Origin: Sorangium cellulosum So0157-2
GTDB taxonomy: Bacteria > Myxococcota_A > Polyangia > Polyangiales > Polyangiaceae
Direction: 5' to 3'
DNA length: 64,000 nt
NCBI RefSeq assembly: GCF_000418325.1
Contig: NC_021658.1
Coordinates: 9,066,001 to 9,130,000 of the forward strand
A model generated the notes under the pieces. It saw only the letters and a program-made list of their open reading frames with translations, was not told where the DNA came from and did not search any database. The first letter of the stretch is position 1; each line of letters starts with the position of its first letter. Of the stretch, positions 42,402 to 50,973 are shown piece after piece. The translations under genes were made by a program, and so were the position numbers.

Positions 42402-44090
42402 ATGCCGAATCGTCAGGGATGGATCGACGAGGAACATAACGACGGCCGGGGGCGCGACGAGGACAGGTTTGGGCGACACCAGGGACAGCGAGGCGATGAG
42501 GGATATCGAGGCGAGCGCGGAGCCTCCGGCGATGCTAGCTACGGGCATCGTGGCAATTACGAGCAAGTCGTCCAGCGAGACGATCAGCGCCATGCGCGAG
42601 GCGGCCAGGAGGACTTCCGCGGCGGATGGGATCAGCGGGAGTTCGGCGGCCGCGGTCACGAGGGTGAGCGCAGCTTCCGCGGCGAGCGCGGCGAGCGCGG
42701 CGAGCGCGGCGAGCGCGGCGAGCGCGGCGAGCGCGGCGAGCGCGGCGAGCGCGGCGAGCGCGGCGAGCGCGGCTGGGAGGGTCGGCAGGATCGCGGCTGG
42801 TCCCAGCGCGAAGATTTCGGAGGCCAGCGCCAGGCGTCGGGCGGCCACCGCGATGACCTCCAGCGAGGAGGTCGCGACGATCTTGGCTCCAGGCGTGGCT
42901 ACGGCGGCGGCCAGGGCGGCTTCGGTGGCGGCCAGGGCGGCTTCGGCGGCGGCCAGGGCGGTTACGGCGGCCAAGGTCACTTCGGCGGCGGCCAGGGCGG
43001 CTACGGCGGCCAAGGCGGCGGCGGCCAAGGCGGTTACGGCGGCGGCCAGGGCGGATTCGGCGGCGGCCAGGGCGGCTACGGTGGCGGCCAGGGCAGCTTC
43101 GGTGGCCAGGGTGGACTCGGCGGCCACGGCGGCGGCCAGAGCGGATTCGGAGGCAGCCAGGGCGGCCATGGCTACCACGGCGGTCAGGGCCACTTCGGCG
43201 ATCGCGACTTCGGCGGAGGCCGGGGCGGTTACGGCGGTCAGGGCCACTTCGGCGGCCAGGCTGGATTCGGCGGCGGCCAGGGCGGCTTCGGCGGCGGCCA
43301 GGGCGGCTATGGCGGTCAGGCCGGATTCGGCGGCAGCCAGGGCGGCTATGGCGGCCAGGGCTACCACGGCGGCGGCCAGGGTGGATTCGGTGGCCAGGGT
43401 GGATCTGGTGGCGGCCAGGGCGGCTTCGGTGGTCAGGGAGGCTTCGGCGGCGGCCAGCACGAAGGCTACGGAGCCCGGGGCGGCCTCCGGCAGTGGGCCG
43501 ACGACGAGCGCGGCTGGAGCGAGCGGCGCGGGTACGAGGGCCAGGAGCCCCGCTACCGCGCTCAGGGCCATTCCCCTTACCAGTCCGGCGGGCAGGGCTA
43601 CCAGTCCGGCGGACAGGGCTCCGGCGGCCGGAGCTTCCTCAGCACCGTGGGCGGAGACGTCGGGGGTTCGCGCGGCCGTCCGCCCAAGGGATACAAGCGC
43701 TCCGACGAGCGGATCCGGGAGGACATCTGCGACCAGATCTCCGATCACCCGGATCTCGACGCGAGCGACGTCGAGGTGAAGGTGCAGAACGGCGAGGTCG
43801 TCCTCACCGGCACCGTCCGCGAGCGCCGCTTCAAGCACCAGCTCGAGACGCTCGCGGAGCGGATCTCGGGCGTGACCGACGTGCGGAACGAGATCCGGCT
43901 GTACCGCGAGCAGCAGCAGCAGGGCGAGGCGAAGGCGGGCGGGCTGTCGTCGAGCGAGCGCTCCACGAGCGAGCGCTCCACGGCGGGCGCGACCGGCGCC
44001 GCCGCGGGCACGTCCGGCGGCGCGACCTCGATCGGCGCCACGTCGACGTCGGAGACGAAGAACAACGAGTCGCGCCGGAACGCCTCGTAG
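42402..44090 (+). CDS. Gly/Gln-rich BON-domain protein
   Basis: 562 residues from the ATG at 42402 (GGAGGAG two to three bases upstream). No signal peptide. Residues 1-90 are charged (RGDEGYRGERG), followed by ten GER triplets, then about 190 residues of GGQGGYGG/GGQGGFGG repeats of a kind linked to phase-separating RNA-binding or structural proteins. A BON domain occupies about 433-502 (SDERIREDICDQISDHPDLD, VEVKVQNGEVVLTGTVRER, LAERISGVTDVRNEI). A Ser/Thr-rich tail ends the protein. BON domains bind membranes or phospholipids; here the aromatic-spaced Gly-rich region suggests a self-associating, stress-linked protein (inference). Confidence 0.9.
   Translation: MPNRQGWIDEEHNDGRGRDEDRFGRHQGQRGDEGYRGERGASGDASYGHRGNYEQVVQRDDQRHARGGQEDFRGGWDQREFGGRGHEGERSFRGERGERGERGERGERGERGERGERGERGERGWEGRQDRGWSQREDFGGQRQASGGHRDDLQRGGRDDLGSRRGYGGGQGGFGGGQGGFGGGQGGYGGQGHFGGGQGGYGGQGGGGQGGYGGGQGGFGGGQGGYGGGQGSFGGQGGLGGHGGGQSGFGGSQGGHGYHGGQGHFGDRDFGGGRGGYGGQGHFGGQAGFGGGQGGFGGGQGGYGGQAGFGGSQGGYGGQGYHGGGQGGFGGQGGSGGGQGGFGGQGGFGGGQHEGYGARGGLRQWADDERGWSERRGYEGQEPRYRAQGHSPYQSGGQGYQSGGQGSGGRSFLSTVGGDVGGSRGRPPKGYKRSDERIREDICDQISDHPDLDASDVEVKVQNGEVVLTGTVRERRFKHQLETLAERISGVTDVRNEIRLYREQQQQGEAKAGGLSSSERSTSERSTAGATGAAAGTSGGATSIGATSTSETKNNESRRNAS
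42681..42770 (+). repeat. Ten 9-bp tandem repeats (GGCGAGCGC)
   Basis: Perfect 9-bp units encoding (Gly-Glu-Arg)n in the BON protein. Being a multiple of three, copy-number change would alter length but not frame. Confidence 0.9.
42897..43465 (+). repeat. Degenerate GGCGGCCAGGGCGG repeats
   Basis: Roughly 15-24-bp irregular units coding for GGQGGF/GGQGGY/GGQGHF blocks in the BON protein; boundaries approximate. Confidence 0.8.
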
Positions 44091-44100
44091 CTCCGCCCGC

Positions 44101-44132
44101 CAGGAGTCCGGCCAGGGATGGCCGGGCTCCTG
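44101..44132 (+). terminator. Hairpin after the BON gene
   Basis: CAGGAGTCCGGCC (44101-44113) and GGCCGGGCTCCTG (44120-44132) form a 13-bp stem with one mismatch and an AGGGAT loop, 11 bases after the stop. The remaining gap to 44576 shows no supported gene. Confidence 0.65.
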
Positions 44133-44576
44133 CGCACCTGAAGCCCAACCCCGCACGTGGAAATTTCCCTGGCTCCAGGAAGCCTCCTAGCGTCACGTGA
44201 CGCGTCGATGGCCTTTCTGCGCCGCCTCCAGGGCATAGAGAGCGGTAGCCCCGCGTCTTCTGCCACCTGAGCCATCGGGACCCAGCCTCGCCAGCCAGCG
44301 CAGCACGGCCCGAACCAGCGTCGGGCAAAACAACGGCGCATGCGCGGCAGCGCGCTCGTCTTCAATCGCAAGCGCCCGGCCATTGCCATGGGCGCGACCC
44401 CTTGCGGCGCTCGCCGGGGCCGACGACGCTCGGCGCGGGGCGGCGTCTGCCCGGGGTTGACGCCGCCGCCCAGATGCGGGAACGGTGCACGCACCGGGCG
44501 AGATCCAGATCGGGACCGAGCCCAAGCTTGCGCTGGTTATCCCTGGAGCCGTCTGGACAATCCGAGGAGAGTCAGA

Positions 44577-44936
44577 ATGAACAGAGCTTGTGCCTTCCTA
44601 TTCGTCGGTCTCATCGCGTGCAGCTATGACGTGGGCGAGCACCGGCCTCCGGGCGAGGAACCTGCGGTCGTCGGCGAACATGCGCCCCTGGACGACGCCG
44701 AGCCCGAGCGTGAGAGCGCCGACGTCGCCGGAGACGAATCCGAGAGCGCAGTCGTGCGGTCCCTGTCGGCGCCGACAAGCCCGATCGGCAACGAATGCCG
44801 AAAAAGGTGCGACGAAGCTGCGGCGACCTGCGAAGCAAAATGTCGCGAGATACCTGAGACAGAGAAAGCGGCTCGTCAACGATGCTGGAGCGGATGCAAC
44901 GAGGCCTACGGCAGATGCGTCAGCAATTGCAAATAA
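44577..44936 (+). CDS. Small Cys-rich lipoprotein with twin CX3C hairpins
   Basis: 119 residues; GGAG lies eight to nine bases before the ATG. Signal MNRACAFLFVGLIAC with lipobox LIAC. After an acidic linker the C-terminal 45 residues contain eight cysteines in two identical spacings, CX3C-X6-CX3C (CRKRCDEAAATCEAKC and CWSGCNEAYGRCVSNC), predicted as two disulfide-stapled helical hairpins. No family recognised. Likely exported and oxidised in the envelope. Confidence 0.78.
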   Translation: MNRACAFLFVGLIACSYDVGEHRPPGEEPAVVGEHAPLDDAEPERESADVAGDESESAVVRSLSAPTSPIGNECRKRCDEAAATCEAKCREIPETEKAARQRCWSGCNEAYGRCVSNCK

Positions 44937-45001
44937 ATAGCCAGTGATCGCTCGAGGAGCAAGCGTGGGACGATGCGCTGCGCGCGGCGCGTTTGCGCTC
45001 G

Positions 45002-46339
45002 TTACAGCGCGCAGATAAGCCGCTGGCCGCGCACGGAGGTTGCGCCGTCGTGTTGCTCGATCCAGGCGACGAGCAGCTTGGTGCCGAGCTGCGCGACGGT
45101 CGAGCCGAGGATCTGCGCGCTGCTGCCGTCCGGGAGGGAGAAGATGCGCTCCTGCGGGAGCAAGGACTCACCCGTCCGCGTGAACCAGCCCAGATTCACG
45201 GCTTTTCCAGGGTGCGGCACCAGCGTCACATACACGTTCTCGCCGTCGCTCATGGGCGGGCCCGGTGGGTTGAACTGGCTCACGTTCTGGAGCTCGAAGA
45301 CAGGGGTAAAGCCGGGCGGGGGGACCTCGACGAGCGACGAGAAGTCCCGCACGACGCCGACCTCCGCCGAGACGGCGAGCCTCGGCGGAGGTACGATGTG
45401 CGCGATCAAGAGCGTGACCCCATCGCCCTCGGGCAGCGGGAACGCTCCGAAGAACGACTCCACCTCTTCAGGAGATGGGCTGAACTGGATCTGGTGCGCC
45501 ACGCCGAGATCGGCGGCGGCGGCGCCCGTCCTGAAGAACGCTTCTCCGGTCGCGCCGTCGTCCAGCAGGAGGAGATGCCGGCCGCTCGTGACCGTGTAGA
45601 AGCGCACGTTGAGCGAGGCGTCGGTGCGCGGGCCCTGGGCCACCAGGGTCGGCGCGGCCGCGGCCGACCCGCCGACGACGAGCGATCGCGTCGAGCCGCC
45701 CGGCGCCTCGCAGGTCGCGGCGTAAAAGACCTCATCGCCCGCTCGGGCGAACGCCATCGACGCGGCGACGTTGGGGCTCGAGCACTCCGGGGCGAGCGCG
45801 GGGAACCGCTGGAACGTCCCCTCCGACGAGATCCCGTCCGTGGTCGTGAGGAAGACGAGCTGCCCGAGGTCGGGCCCCACCCTGCCCAGCAGGGTCACCT
45901 GCCCTCCCGACTCGCGGCCGGTGACGAAGGCCGCTCCGTCGGGGAGGGGGAACTCCGCCTTGGGTCCGGCAGGGTCCCGGAGCTCGCGCACCGTCCCCAT
46001 CACGAGCCGGCTCGCCGTCTTGTCGATGACGGAGACGAAGACGCGACCGGGGCCGCTCGCCAGCACGAGCGAGGAGGCGTCGACCTCATGGCCGCCGAGG
46101 TCTTCGGACGTGAGGATGTCGAACGGATCGAGGTCCCGCACGCACGTCGCCTCGGCCGGCTTGCAGACGCCGTCCTGACAGACGCCGCCCGGGCAGTCGG
46201 AAGGAGCGCTGCACCCTTTGCCGCCGCTCCCCTCTGGGTCCAGCTCCGCGTCGGTGCGCACGCCCGCGACGAGCTGGCAGCCGGCGACGAGCAGCGCGCC
46301 CCCGGCGATGACGAGCTTCCCTGGTCGCATCTCGCGCAT
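45002..46339 (-). CDS. Lipoprotein with Cys cluster and propeller-like body
   Basis: 445 residues. Signal LVIAGGALLVAGC with lipobox VAGC. A short disulfide-rich segment (GCSAPSDCPGGVCQDGVC) precedes about 350 residues of beta-rich sequence with repeated short strands (GRVFVSVIDKTASRLVMG, GQLVFLTTTDGISS, RHLLLLDDG), compatible with a beta-propeller. The ATG at 46339 follows the TPR gene's stop by one base, so translation is coupled; it is the last gene of a kinase-led operon. Function unknown. Confidence 0.8.
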   Translation of the reverse strand: MREMRPGKLVIAGGALLVAGCQLVAGVRTDAELDPEGSGGKGCSAPSDCPGGVCQDGVCKPAEATCVRDLDPFDILTSEDLGGHEVDASSLVLASGPGRVFVSVIDKTASRLVMGTVRELRDPAGPKAEFPLPDGAAFVTGRESGGQVTLLGRVGPDLGQLVFLTTTDGISSEGTFQRFPALAPECSSPNVAASMAFARAGDEVFYAATCEAPGGSTRSLVVGGSAAAAPTLVAQGPRTDASLNVRFYTVTSGRHLLLLDDGATGEAFFRTGAAAADLGVAHQIQFSPSPEEVESFFGAFPLPEGDGVTLLIAHIVPPPRLAVSAEVGVVRDFSSLVEVPPPGFTPVFELQNVSQFNPPGPPMSDGENVYVTLVPHPGKAVNLGWFTRTGESLLPQERIFSLPDGSSAQILGSTVAQLGTKLLVAWIEQHDGATSVRGQRLICAL

Positions 46340-46340
46340 C

Positions 46341-47384
46341 TCAGAAACTACCTCGCAACGACATCCCCGCCGTTCCCGCCCCGACCGCGGGCTGGAGGCG
46401 CACCTCCAGCGCCGCCTTCGGCGCGGCGTCGCTCGACGGCGCGGTCAGGAACACGACAAGGCCCGCGATGAGCGCCGCGCCACCCGCCGCGAACGCCACG
46501 TTGGAGATGTTGGCGGTCGTGTTGGCGGCCCGATGGAGCTCGATCCCCTCGGCGTCACAACGGGGAGGGTCGTCGTCGGTGCACCCGTGCTGGCTGCGCG
46601 CCTCGCCTACTTTCAGGAGCGTATCGACGCCGAACACGGCGCCTACCGCGATCCCGGCCAGGCTCACCCCGCCCAGCACGAGCCCCACGGTCTTCTGCGC
46701 GCTCCACGAGCTCGCCGCGGGCGCGGCGCTCGCGGCCGCACGCGCGCGCGAGGGCCGCGCCGGCGCGGGCGCGGCGGCCGCTTCTGGCGGGGGCGCGTCC
46801 TCGAGCCGAGGGACGCGCACCGTGCTCTGCCCTGCCTTCGGCGCGATGAGCACCTTCGCGCTCCATGCCTTCTTGCCAGGCGCCGCCGCCTCGATCGTGT
46901 GCTCGCCCGGATTGACCGGGATCGCCGAGCCGAACAGCGCCGCATCGAGCAGCTTCGTGTTGCGCCGCACCTCGAGCCCCTCGATCCGGGCCTCCGGCGC
47001 CACCTCGATGACGAGCCGCGAGAGCTGCGGCTCGAGGAGCCCCGCCCGCCGCGCCGCTTCCTTCGAGCGCCGCGGATCGCTCGCTTTGCGCGCCATCGCC
47101 TCGGCGTCGTTGAAGGTCGCCCAGGCGCTCGCCGTCTCGCCATTGAGCTCGTAGCAATCCGCCAGGGCGAGCAGCGTCCCGGCCATCGGATCCAGCTTCT
47201 GGCTGGCGGCGAGCTTCGAGCACCCGGGGGCGTACCTGCCCTGCTTGATGAGCGCGCGCCCCTCGCGGAAGAGCACGTCGGCGGCCGCCCGGTCCTCGGC
47301 GGTCTGGTCCGCGAGGGCGCGCGGCGCGAGCGACAACGAGAGGACCAGCGCACTGACGGCGATGACGCTGCGCTTCACACGCAT
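46341..47384 (-). CDS. TPR/PEGA-like membrane protein
   Basis: 347 residues from the ATG at 47384. Signal peptide MRVKRSVIAVSALVLSLSLA with cleavage near ALA. TPR region at about 27-115 (RYAPGCSKLAASQKLDP, ALADCYELNGETASAW), PEGA-like module at about 125-190 (VNPGEHTIEAAAPGKKAW), Ala/Pro linker, then two spans (VGLVLGGVSLAGIAVGAVFG and AFAAGGAALIAGLVVFL) around a Cys-containing loop. Same order as the protein at 36016-37116. Lies 58 bases after the kinase and one base before the lipoprotein gene. Confidence 0.85.
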   Translation of the reverse strand: MRVKRSVIAVSALVLSLSLAPRALADQTAEDRAAADVLFREGRALIKQGRYAPGCSKLAASQKLDPMAGTLLALADCYELNGETASAWATFNDAEAMARKASDPRRSKEAARRAGLLEPQLSRLVIEVAPEARIEGLEVRRNTKLLDAALFGSAIPVNPGEHTIEAAAPGKKAWSAKVLIAPKAGQSTVRVPRLEDAPPPEAAAAPAPARPSRARAAASAAPAASSWSAQKTVGLVLGGVSLAGIAVGAVFGVDTLLKVGEARSQHGCTDDDPPRCDAEGIELHRAANTTANISNVAFAAGGAALIAGLVVFLTAPSSDAAPKAALEVRLQPAVGAGTAGMSLRGSF

Positions 47385-47442
47385 CGGGCCTGGGCCACGC
47401 ACCGCCCGGAGGATATCGGCCCCCTTCGCCCTTGTCCCGATG

Positions 47443-48894
47443 TCAGCGCCGCTCATCGTACGAAAACGTCGGCTCAGGCTTCGGGGTGCGAGGGCCCTCG
47501 GCCGGGGGCTTCGCCCGCGGGAGGGGCTTCGTCGCCTTCCGCGTGGCCTTCGCCGTCGCCGTCGCCGAAGGCGAGGTGGGCGCCGCCTGCGCCGTCGCGC
47601 TCGCGCCGTGCGAGGCGATCGTGGAGGGGGGAGCCTGAGGCGCATCGGGCGCCGGCGGGGCCGCGTCCAGCGCCCCCAGGGCGGCCGCCGGCGAGCCTGT
47701 CGGGGCCGGGGGTGGCGCCCCCTCCTGCCTGCCGCCGACGAGCGCCGCGAGCGCAGCGCCCGCGAAGAGCGCGCCGGCGAAGAGGAGGAGCGCCCGGCGG
47801 CGCGGCTTCGCCCCCAGCAGCTCGTAGGACGACGAGGTGCTGCGAGGCGGGGACAGCGTGTGCGCCGTCTCCTCCACGGAATTCGGCGGGAGCGGCGCGG
47901 TCCCCTCGGCGGCTCCGGCGCTCGCCGGCGGCGGAGACGGCTCCGCGCGGCGCGCCCCCGGCTCGTCCTTGGATCCCGACAGAGACAGCCGCTGCATGTC
48001 GAGCACGCGCGAGACCCGCTCCGGATAGCCCCGCGCTCGCGCGGGCGCGTGGGGCGCGAGGGCGCCGGCGAACGCTGCCACGTCGCGCCAGCGCTGCTCG
48101 CGATCGTGCGTCAAACACCGCTGGATCGCGGCGTCGAGCGCCGGGGGCACGTCGCTCCGGCGCTCGCGGAGCGGCGTCGGCCGCGCCGCGAGGATGCGCC
48201 CGTAGAACTCCGGCAAGCTGTCCGCGTGAAACGGCGTCTGCCCGGCGATGAGCTCGTACAAGAGGACGCCGAGCGCCCAGAGGTCGCTGCGCGCGTCGAC
48301 GTCCTTCGACGAGATCATCTGCTCGGGCGACATGTAATAGGGGGAGCCGAGCGTCTGGTCGTCATCGGTGAGGGCGAGGTCCGCGCCGCTGATCTTCGAG
48401 ATGCCGAAGTCGAGGACCTTGATGCACGGCGAGCCGCTGACGTCGTGCGTGACGAAGAGGTTCGCCGGCTTCAGGTCGCGGTGCACGATCCCGGCGGCGT
48501 GGGCCTCGCCGACGGCCTCGCACGTCTGGAGGACGTACTCCACGGCGTCGTCGAGCGAGAGCGGCCCGCGCTCCCTGAGCAGCGCGGCGAGATCCCGCCC
48601 TTCGAGGAACTCCATGACGATGTACGGCGCCCCGTCGTCGAGGGTGCCGACGTCGAACACGCGGGCGACGTGCTGGCTGCGCAGCCGCACCGCCGCGCGC
48701 GCCTCGCGCAGGAAGCGCGCGCGCGCGCCGTCGGCGCCGTCGTCGGCCGAGCGCATGAACTTGACGGCGACGCGCTGGCCGAGCTCGACGTGGACCGCCG
48801 CGACGACGACCCCCATGTTCCCCGTGCCGAGCAGGCGCTCCACGCGGTACTTGCCCGCCAGGATGTCGCCGGGCTGGACCGGGACGGTGCGCAT
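47443..48894 (-). CDS. Transmembrane Ser/Thr protein kinase
   Basis: 483 residues. Kinase domain about 13-280 with GTGNMGVVV, AVKFM, HRDLKPANLF, DFGISK, MSPEQM and DLWALGVLLYEL; all catalytic residues present. A long Pro/Ser/Glu-rich linker, one span (ALLLFAGALFAGAALAALVGG) and a Pro/Ala/Lys-rich external tail of about 100 residues with no PASTA or other sensor domain. It leads the operon kinase, TPR/PEGA protein, lipoprotein, repeating the layout of the operon at the left end of the window. Confidence 0.93.
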   Translation of the reverse strand: MRTVPVQPGDILAGKYRVERLLGTGNMGVVVAAVHVELGQRVAVKFMRSADDGADGARARFLREARAAVRLRSQHVARVFDVGTLDDGAPYIVMEFLEGRDLAALLRERGPLSLDDAVEYVLQTCEAVGEAHAAGIVHRDLKPANLFVTHDVSGSPCIKVLDFGISKISGADLALTDDDQTLGSPYYMSPEQMISSKDVDARSDLWALGVLLYELIAGQTPFHADSLPEFYGRILAARPTPLRERRSDVPPALDAAIQRCLTHDREQRWRDVAAFAGALAPHAPARARGYPERVSRVLDMQRLSLSGSKDEPGARRAEPSPPPASAGAAEGTAPLPPNSVEETAHTLSPPRSTSSSYELLGAKPRRRALLLFAGALFAGAALAALVGGRQEGAPPPAPTGSPAAALGALDAAPPAPDAPQAPPSTIASHGASATAQAAPTSPSATATAKATRKATKPLPRAKPPAEGPRTPKPEPTFSYDERR

Positions 48895-49979
48895 GGCTCC
48901 CCATGTGGTCTCAGCGGCTCCGGGAGGTCAAGCGCCGCTTGATGGCCTCGCGCGCCCGCCGCCGCCCTGAAACTCGCCGGCAACCCCCGCATGCCCGGGG
49001 GAGAGGAGGCCGCGGGCAGCAGGTGCGGGCCCGATGTGGGACATGGTGGACACCACGCTCTCGCTCTCCTCGGCGATGGCGCCCTCCTGGGCGGACCGAT
49101 CGGCGCAAGTCTCACAGACGTTCTTCTTCTCGCTTACGACCTTGATCGTCGTGAGCTCGTCGAGCTCGCGGCACGTGGGCGTTGCGGACCCGCGCGAGCG
49201 CTTGCCAGCTTGACCACCGCGCTCGACGGAAGAGATGGGGCGGTGATGGGGCCCGCCCAAGCGAGGTGGACCAGGCGGTCGAGGAGCGCCCGCCCGCCGG
49301 CGTCGCCCCGCCACCCTCCTGCGCCCCAGTTGGCGGTGGCCCAATTTGCCCCGGAGTGATTCACATGAAGGCGGGAAAGCAGGAAGAGCATTGATCTTTT
49401 CTTCGCGCCTTCCCGCCTTCATGTTCAAATCCGGCCACAACCCCCCCAGTTGTATCCTATGCAATATTCCCCCTCCTGCCATCCCCCCGACCAGCTGCGT
49501 GGCCTGCTGCTCGCGGCGCGGCGCCGGGCACGCCGCCCAGCTCGACTCCGCGAAACACTGCCTCTCTCCACCCTCAAGCCCGATATTTCCCTCGCGACGC
49601 GAGCAAAATGTGCTCTATCCGGGCTCGTGCCTTCACCCGCCAATACCCTCGCCGATCCTCCGGCCCCTCGTTCCGAGGGGCGCTGGTGCCGGCAAGGAGG
49701 CATATCTCCACCATGGCAACGAAGGCACCCACCACCACGTCATCCAGGGTCCTCTGGGCGAGCCGGATCCAGCTCGCTGCCGAGCGACCCTGACCCCGGG
49801 TCGGGCGACTCGCCACGCGCGCCGGTCCGGCCATGTCAAGCCTTTTCAGCGGCATCCCGGCCGGCCGAATTTGGCCCCATCCCTCCCCTCCCTGTGATCC
49901 AATCGAGGCGCCGGTCGCGGGCGCCGCATCGCGCGTCGTTTCCCCTCCACCTGCGCCTGCGCCCTGCCCGCGTCTTCCT
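48895..49979. other. Long gap carrying the second palindromic element
   Basis: No gene supported. 49331-49441 is the dispersed palindrome. An ATG at 49713 with AAGGAGG 12 bases upstream would encode only 26 residues (MATKAPTTTSSRVLWASRIQ...); spacing is poor, so it is not called. Confidence 0.5.
49331..49441. repeat. Palindromic dispersed element, copy B
   Basis: Perfect 14-bp arms CATGAAGGCGGGAA (49364-49377) and TTCCCGCCTTCATG (49410-49423); outer imperfect arms TGGCCCAATTTG on the left and CAAATCCGGCCACA on the right. Same core and right flank (TTCAA...GGCCACAA) as the copy at 7116-7245, but different loop. Confidence 0.75.
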
Positions 49980-50828
49980 ATGGCCGAGGTGCTCGCCGCT
50001 TCGCTCGCGTTCCCCGCCGTGATCTTCACGGTCCTGCTCGCGCTCGCGCTCATCTACTGGCTCTTCGTCGTCCTGGGCGCGCTCGATCTCGACCTGCTCG
50101 GCGGCGCCCACGGCGACGCGACGCCCGACCTCGGCGGGCTCGAGGGCGCCGCCAAGGGCGCGCTCGAGGGCGCCGCCAAGGGCTCGCTCGAAGGCGCCGC
50201 CAAGGGCTCGCTCGAGGGCGCCGCCGACGGCGCGCACGGCGTCGGCGCGCTGCTCGTCGCCCTGGAGCTCCACCGCGTGCCGGCGACCGTGACGCTCACG
50301 CTGATCGCGGCGTTCGGCTGGTTCACGAGCGCCCTGTCGACGATGCTCGCCGCGCCGCTCTGGGCCGGCGCCGGGCTGCCCCGCTGGGCGCTCGGCCTCG
50401 CGGCGCTCGCCGGGTCGCTCGTCGTCGCCGTGCTGCTGACCTCGCTCGCGGTGCGGCCGCTCGCGCCGCTCTTCGTGACCCGGCACGCGACGTCGAAGAA
50501 GGACCTCGTGGGCCGCGTGTGCGTCGTCTCCACCGGGCGCGTCGACGAGCGCTTCGGCCAGGCGGTGATCGACGAGGGCGGCGCGAGCCACATCCTCGAC
50601 GTCCGGTGCGACACCCCCGGCGCCCTCCGCCGCGGCGACCGCGCGCTGCTCGTGAGCTGGGACCCAAACGCGGAGGTCTTCAGCGTCGAGCCGCTCGACG
50701 GCCTGCTGGGCCCACCCCCTCCCCTCGCCGAGCGGCTTGCGTCCCGCGTGGAAGCTCCCCCGGACGGCGCCGAGGACGACGCCATCCCCGCGGCGCGCGC
50801 CAGGGACGAGCAGCGGCGCGGCGGCTGA
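49980..50828 (+). CDS. yqiJ: YqiJ-like OB-fold membrane protein
   Basis: 282 residues from the ATG at 49980. Three hydrophobic regions (FPAVIFTVLLALALIYWLFVV; VTLTLIAAFGWFTSAL; LAALAGSLVVAVLLTSLAV) precede a C-terminal OB-fold-like domain (LVGRVCVVSTGRVDERFGQA). Between the first spans are four LEGAAKG(A/S) repeats. In many bacteria YqiJ is encoded just before the flotillin YqiK, as here (145-bp gap), and is thought to help organise flotillin membrane domains. Gene name by context and domain layout. Confidence 0.82.
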   Translation: MAEVLAASLAFPAVIFTVLLALALIYWLFVVLGALDLDLLGGAHGDATPDLGGLEGAAKGALEGAAKGSLEGAAKGSLEGAADGAHGVGALLVALELHRVPATVTLTLIAAFGWFTSALSTMLAAPLWAGAGLPRWALGLAALAGSLVVAVLLTSLAVRPLAPLFVTRHATSKKDLVGRVCVVSTGRVDERFGQAVIDEGGASHILDVRCDTPGALRRGDRALLVSWDPNAEVFSVEPLDGLLGPPPPLAERLASRVEAPPDGAEDDAIPAARARDEQRRGG

Positions 50829-50973
50829 ACGCCGCTTTCGCGCTGCTGCTTTCGTGTACGCTCTCCCCCGAGGGGGCATCGTGCGGCCCCCGACCCGGCT
50901 CGGAGCGGGCCCGGGCGTCGACCCTCGCAGGCGCGAGGATCAGCGCCCTCCCCTCCGCCGAATCGCGAAGGAG

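Noticed and set aside
44193..44525. Minus-strand frame between the BON and Cys-rich lipoprotein genes
   Set aside because: Low-complexity, no start signal, no recognisable domain.
48928..49482. A 184-codon minus frame with cysteines
   Set aside because: Runs through the palindromic element; no family features or ribosome site.
49713..49793. Possible 26-residue leader peptide
   Set aside because: AAGGAGG is 12 bases from the ATG, and no attenuator-like structure or target gene follows.
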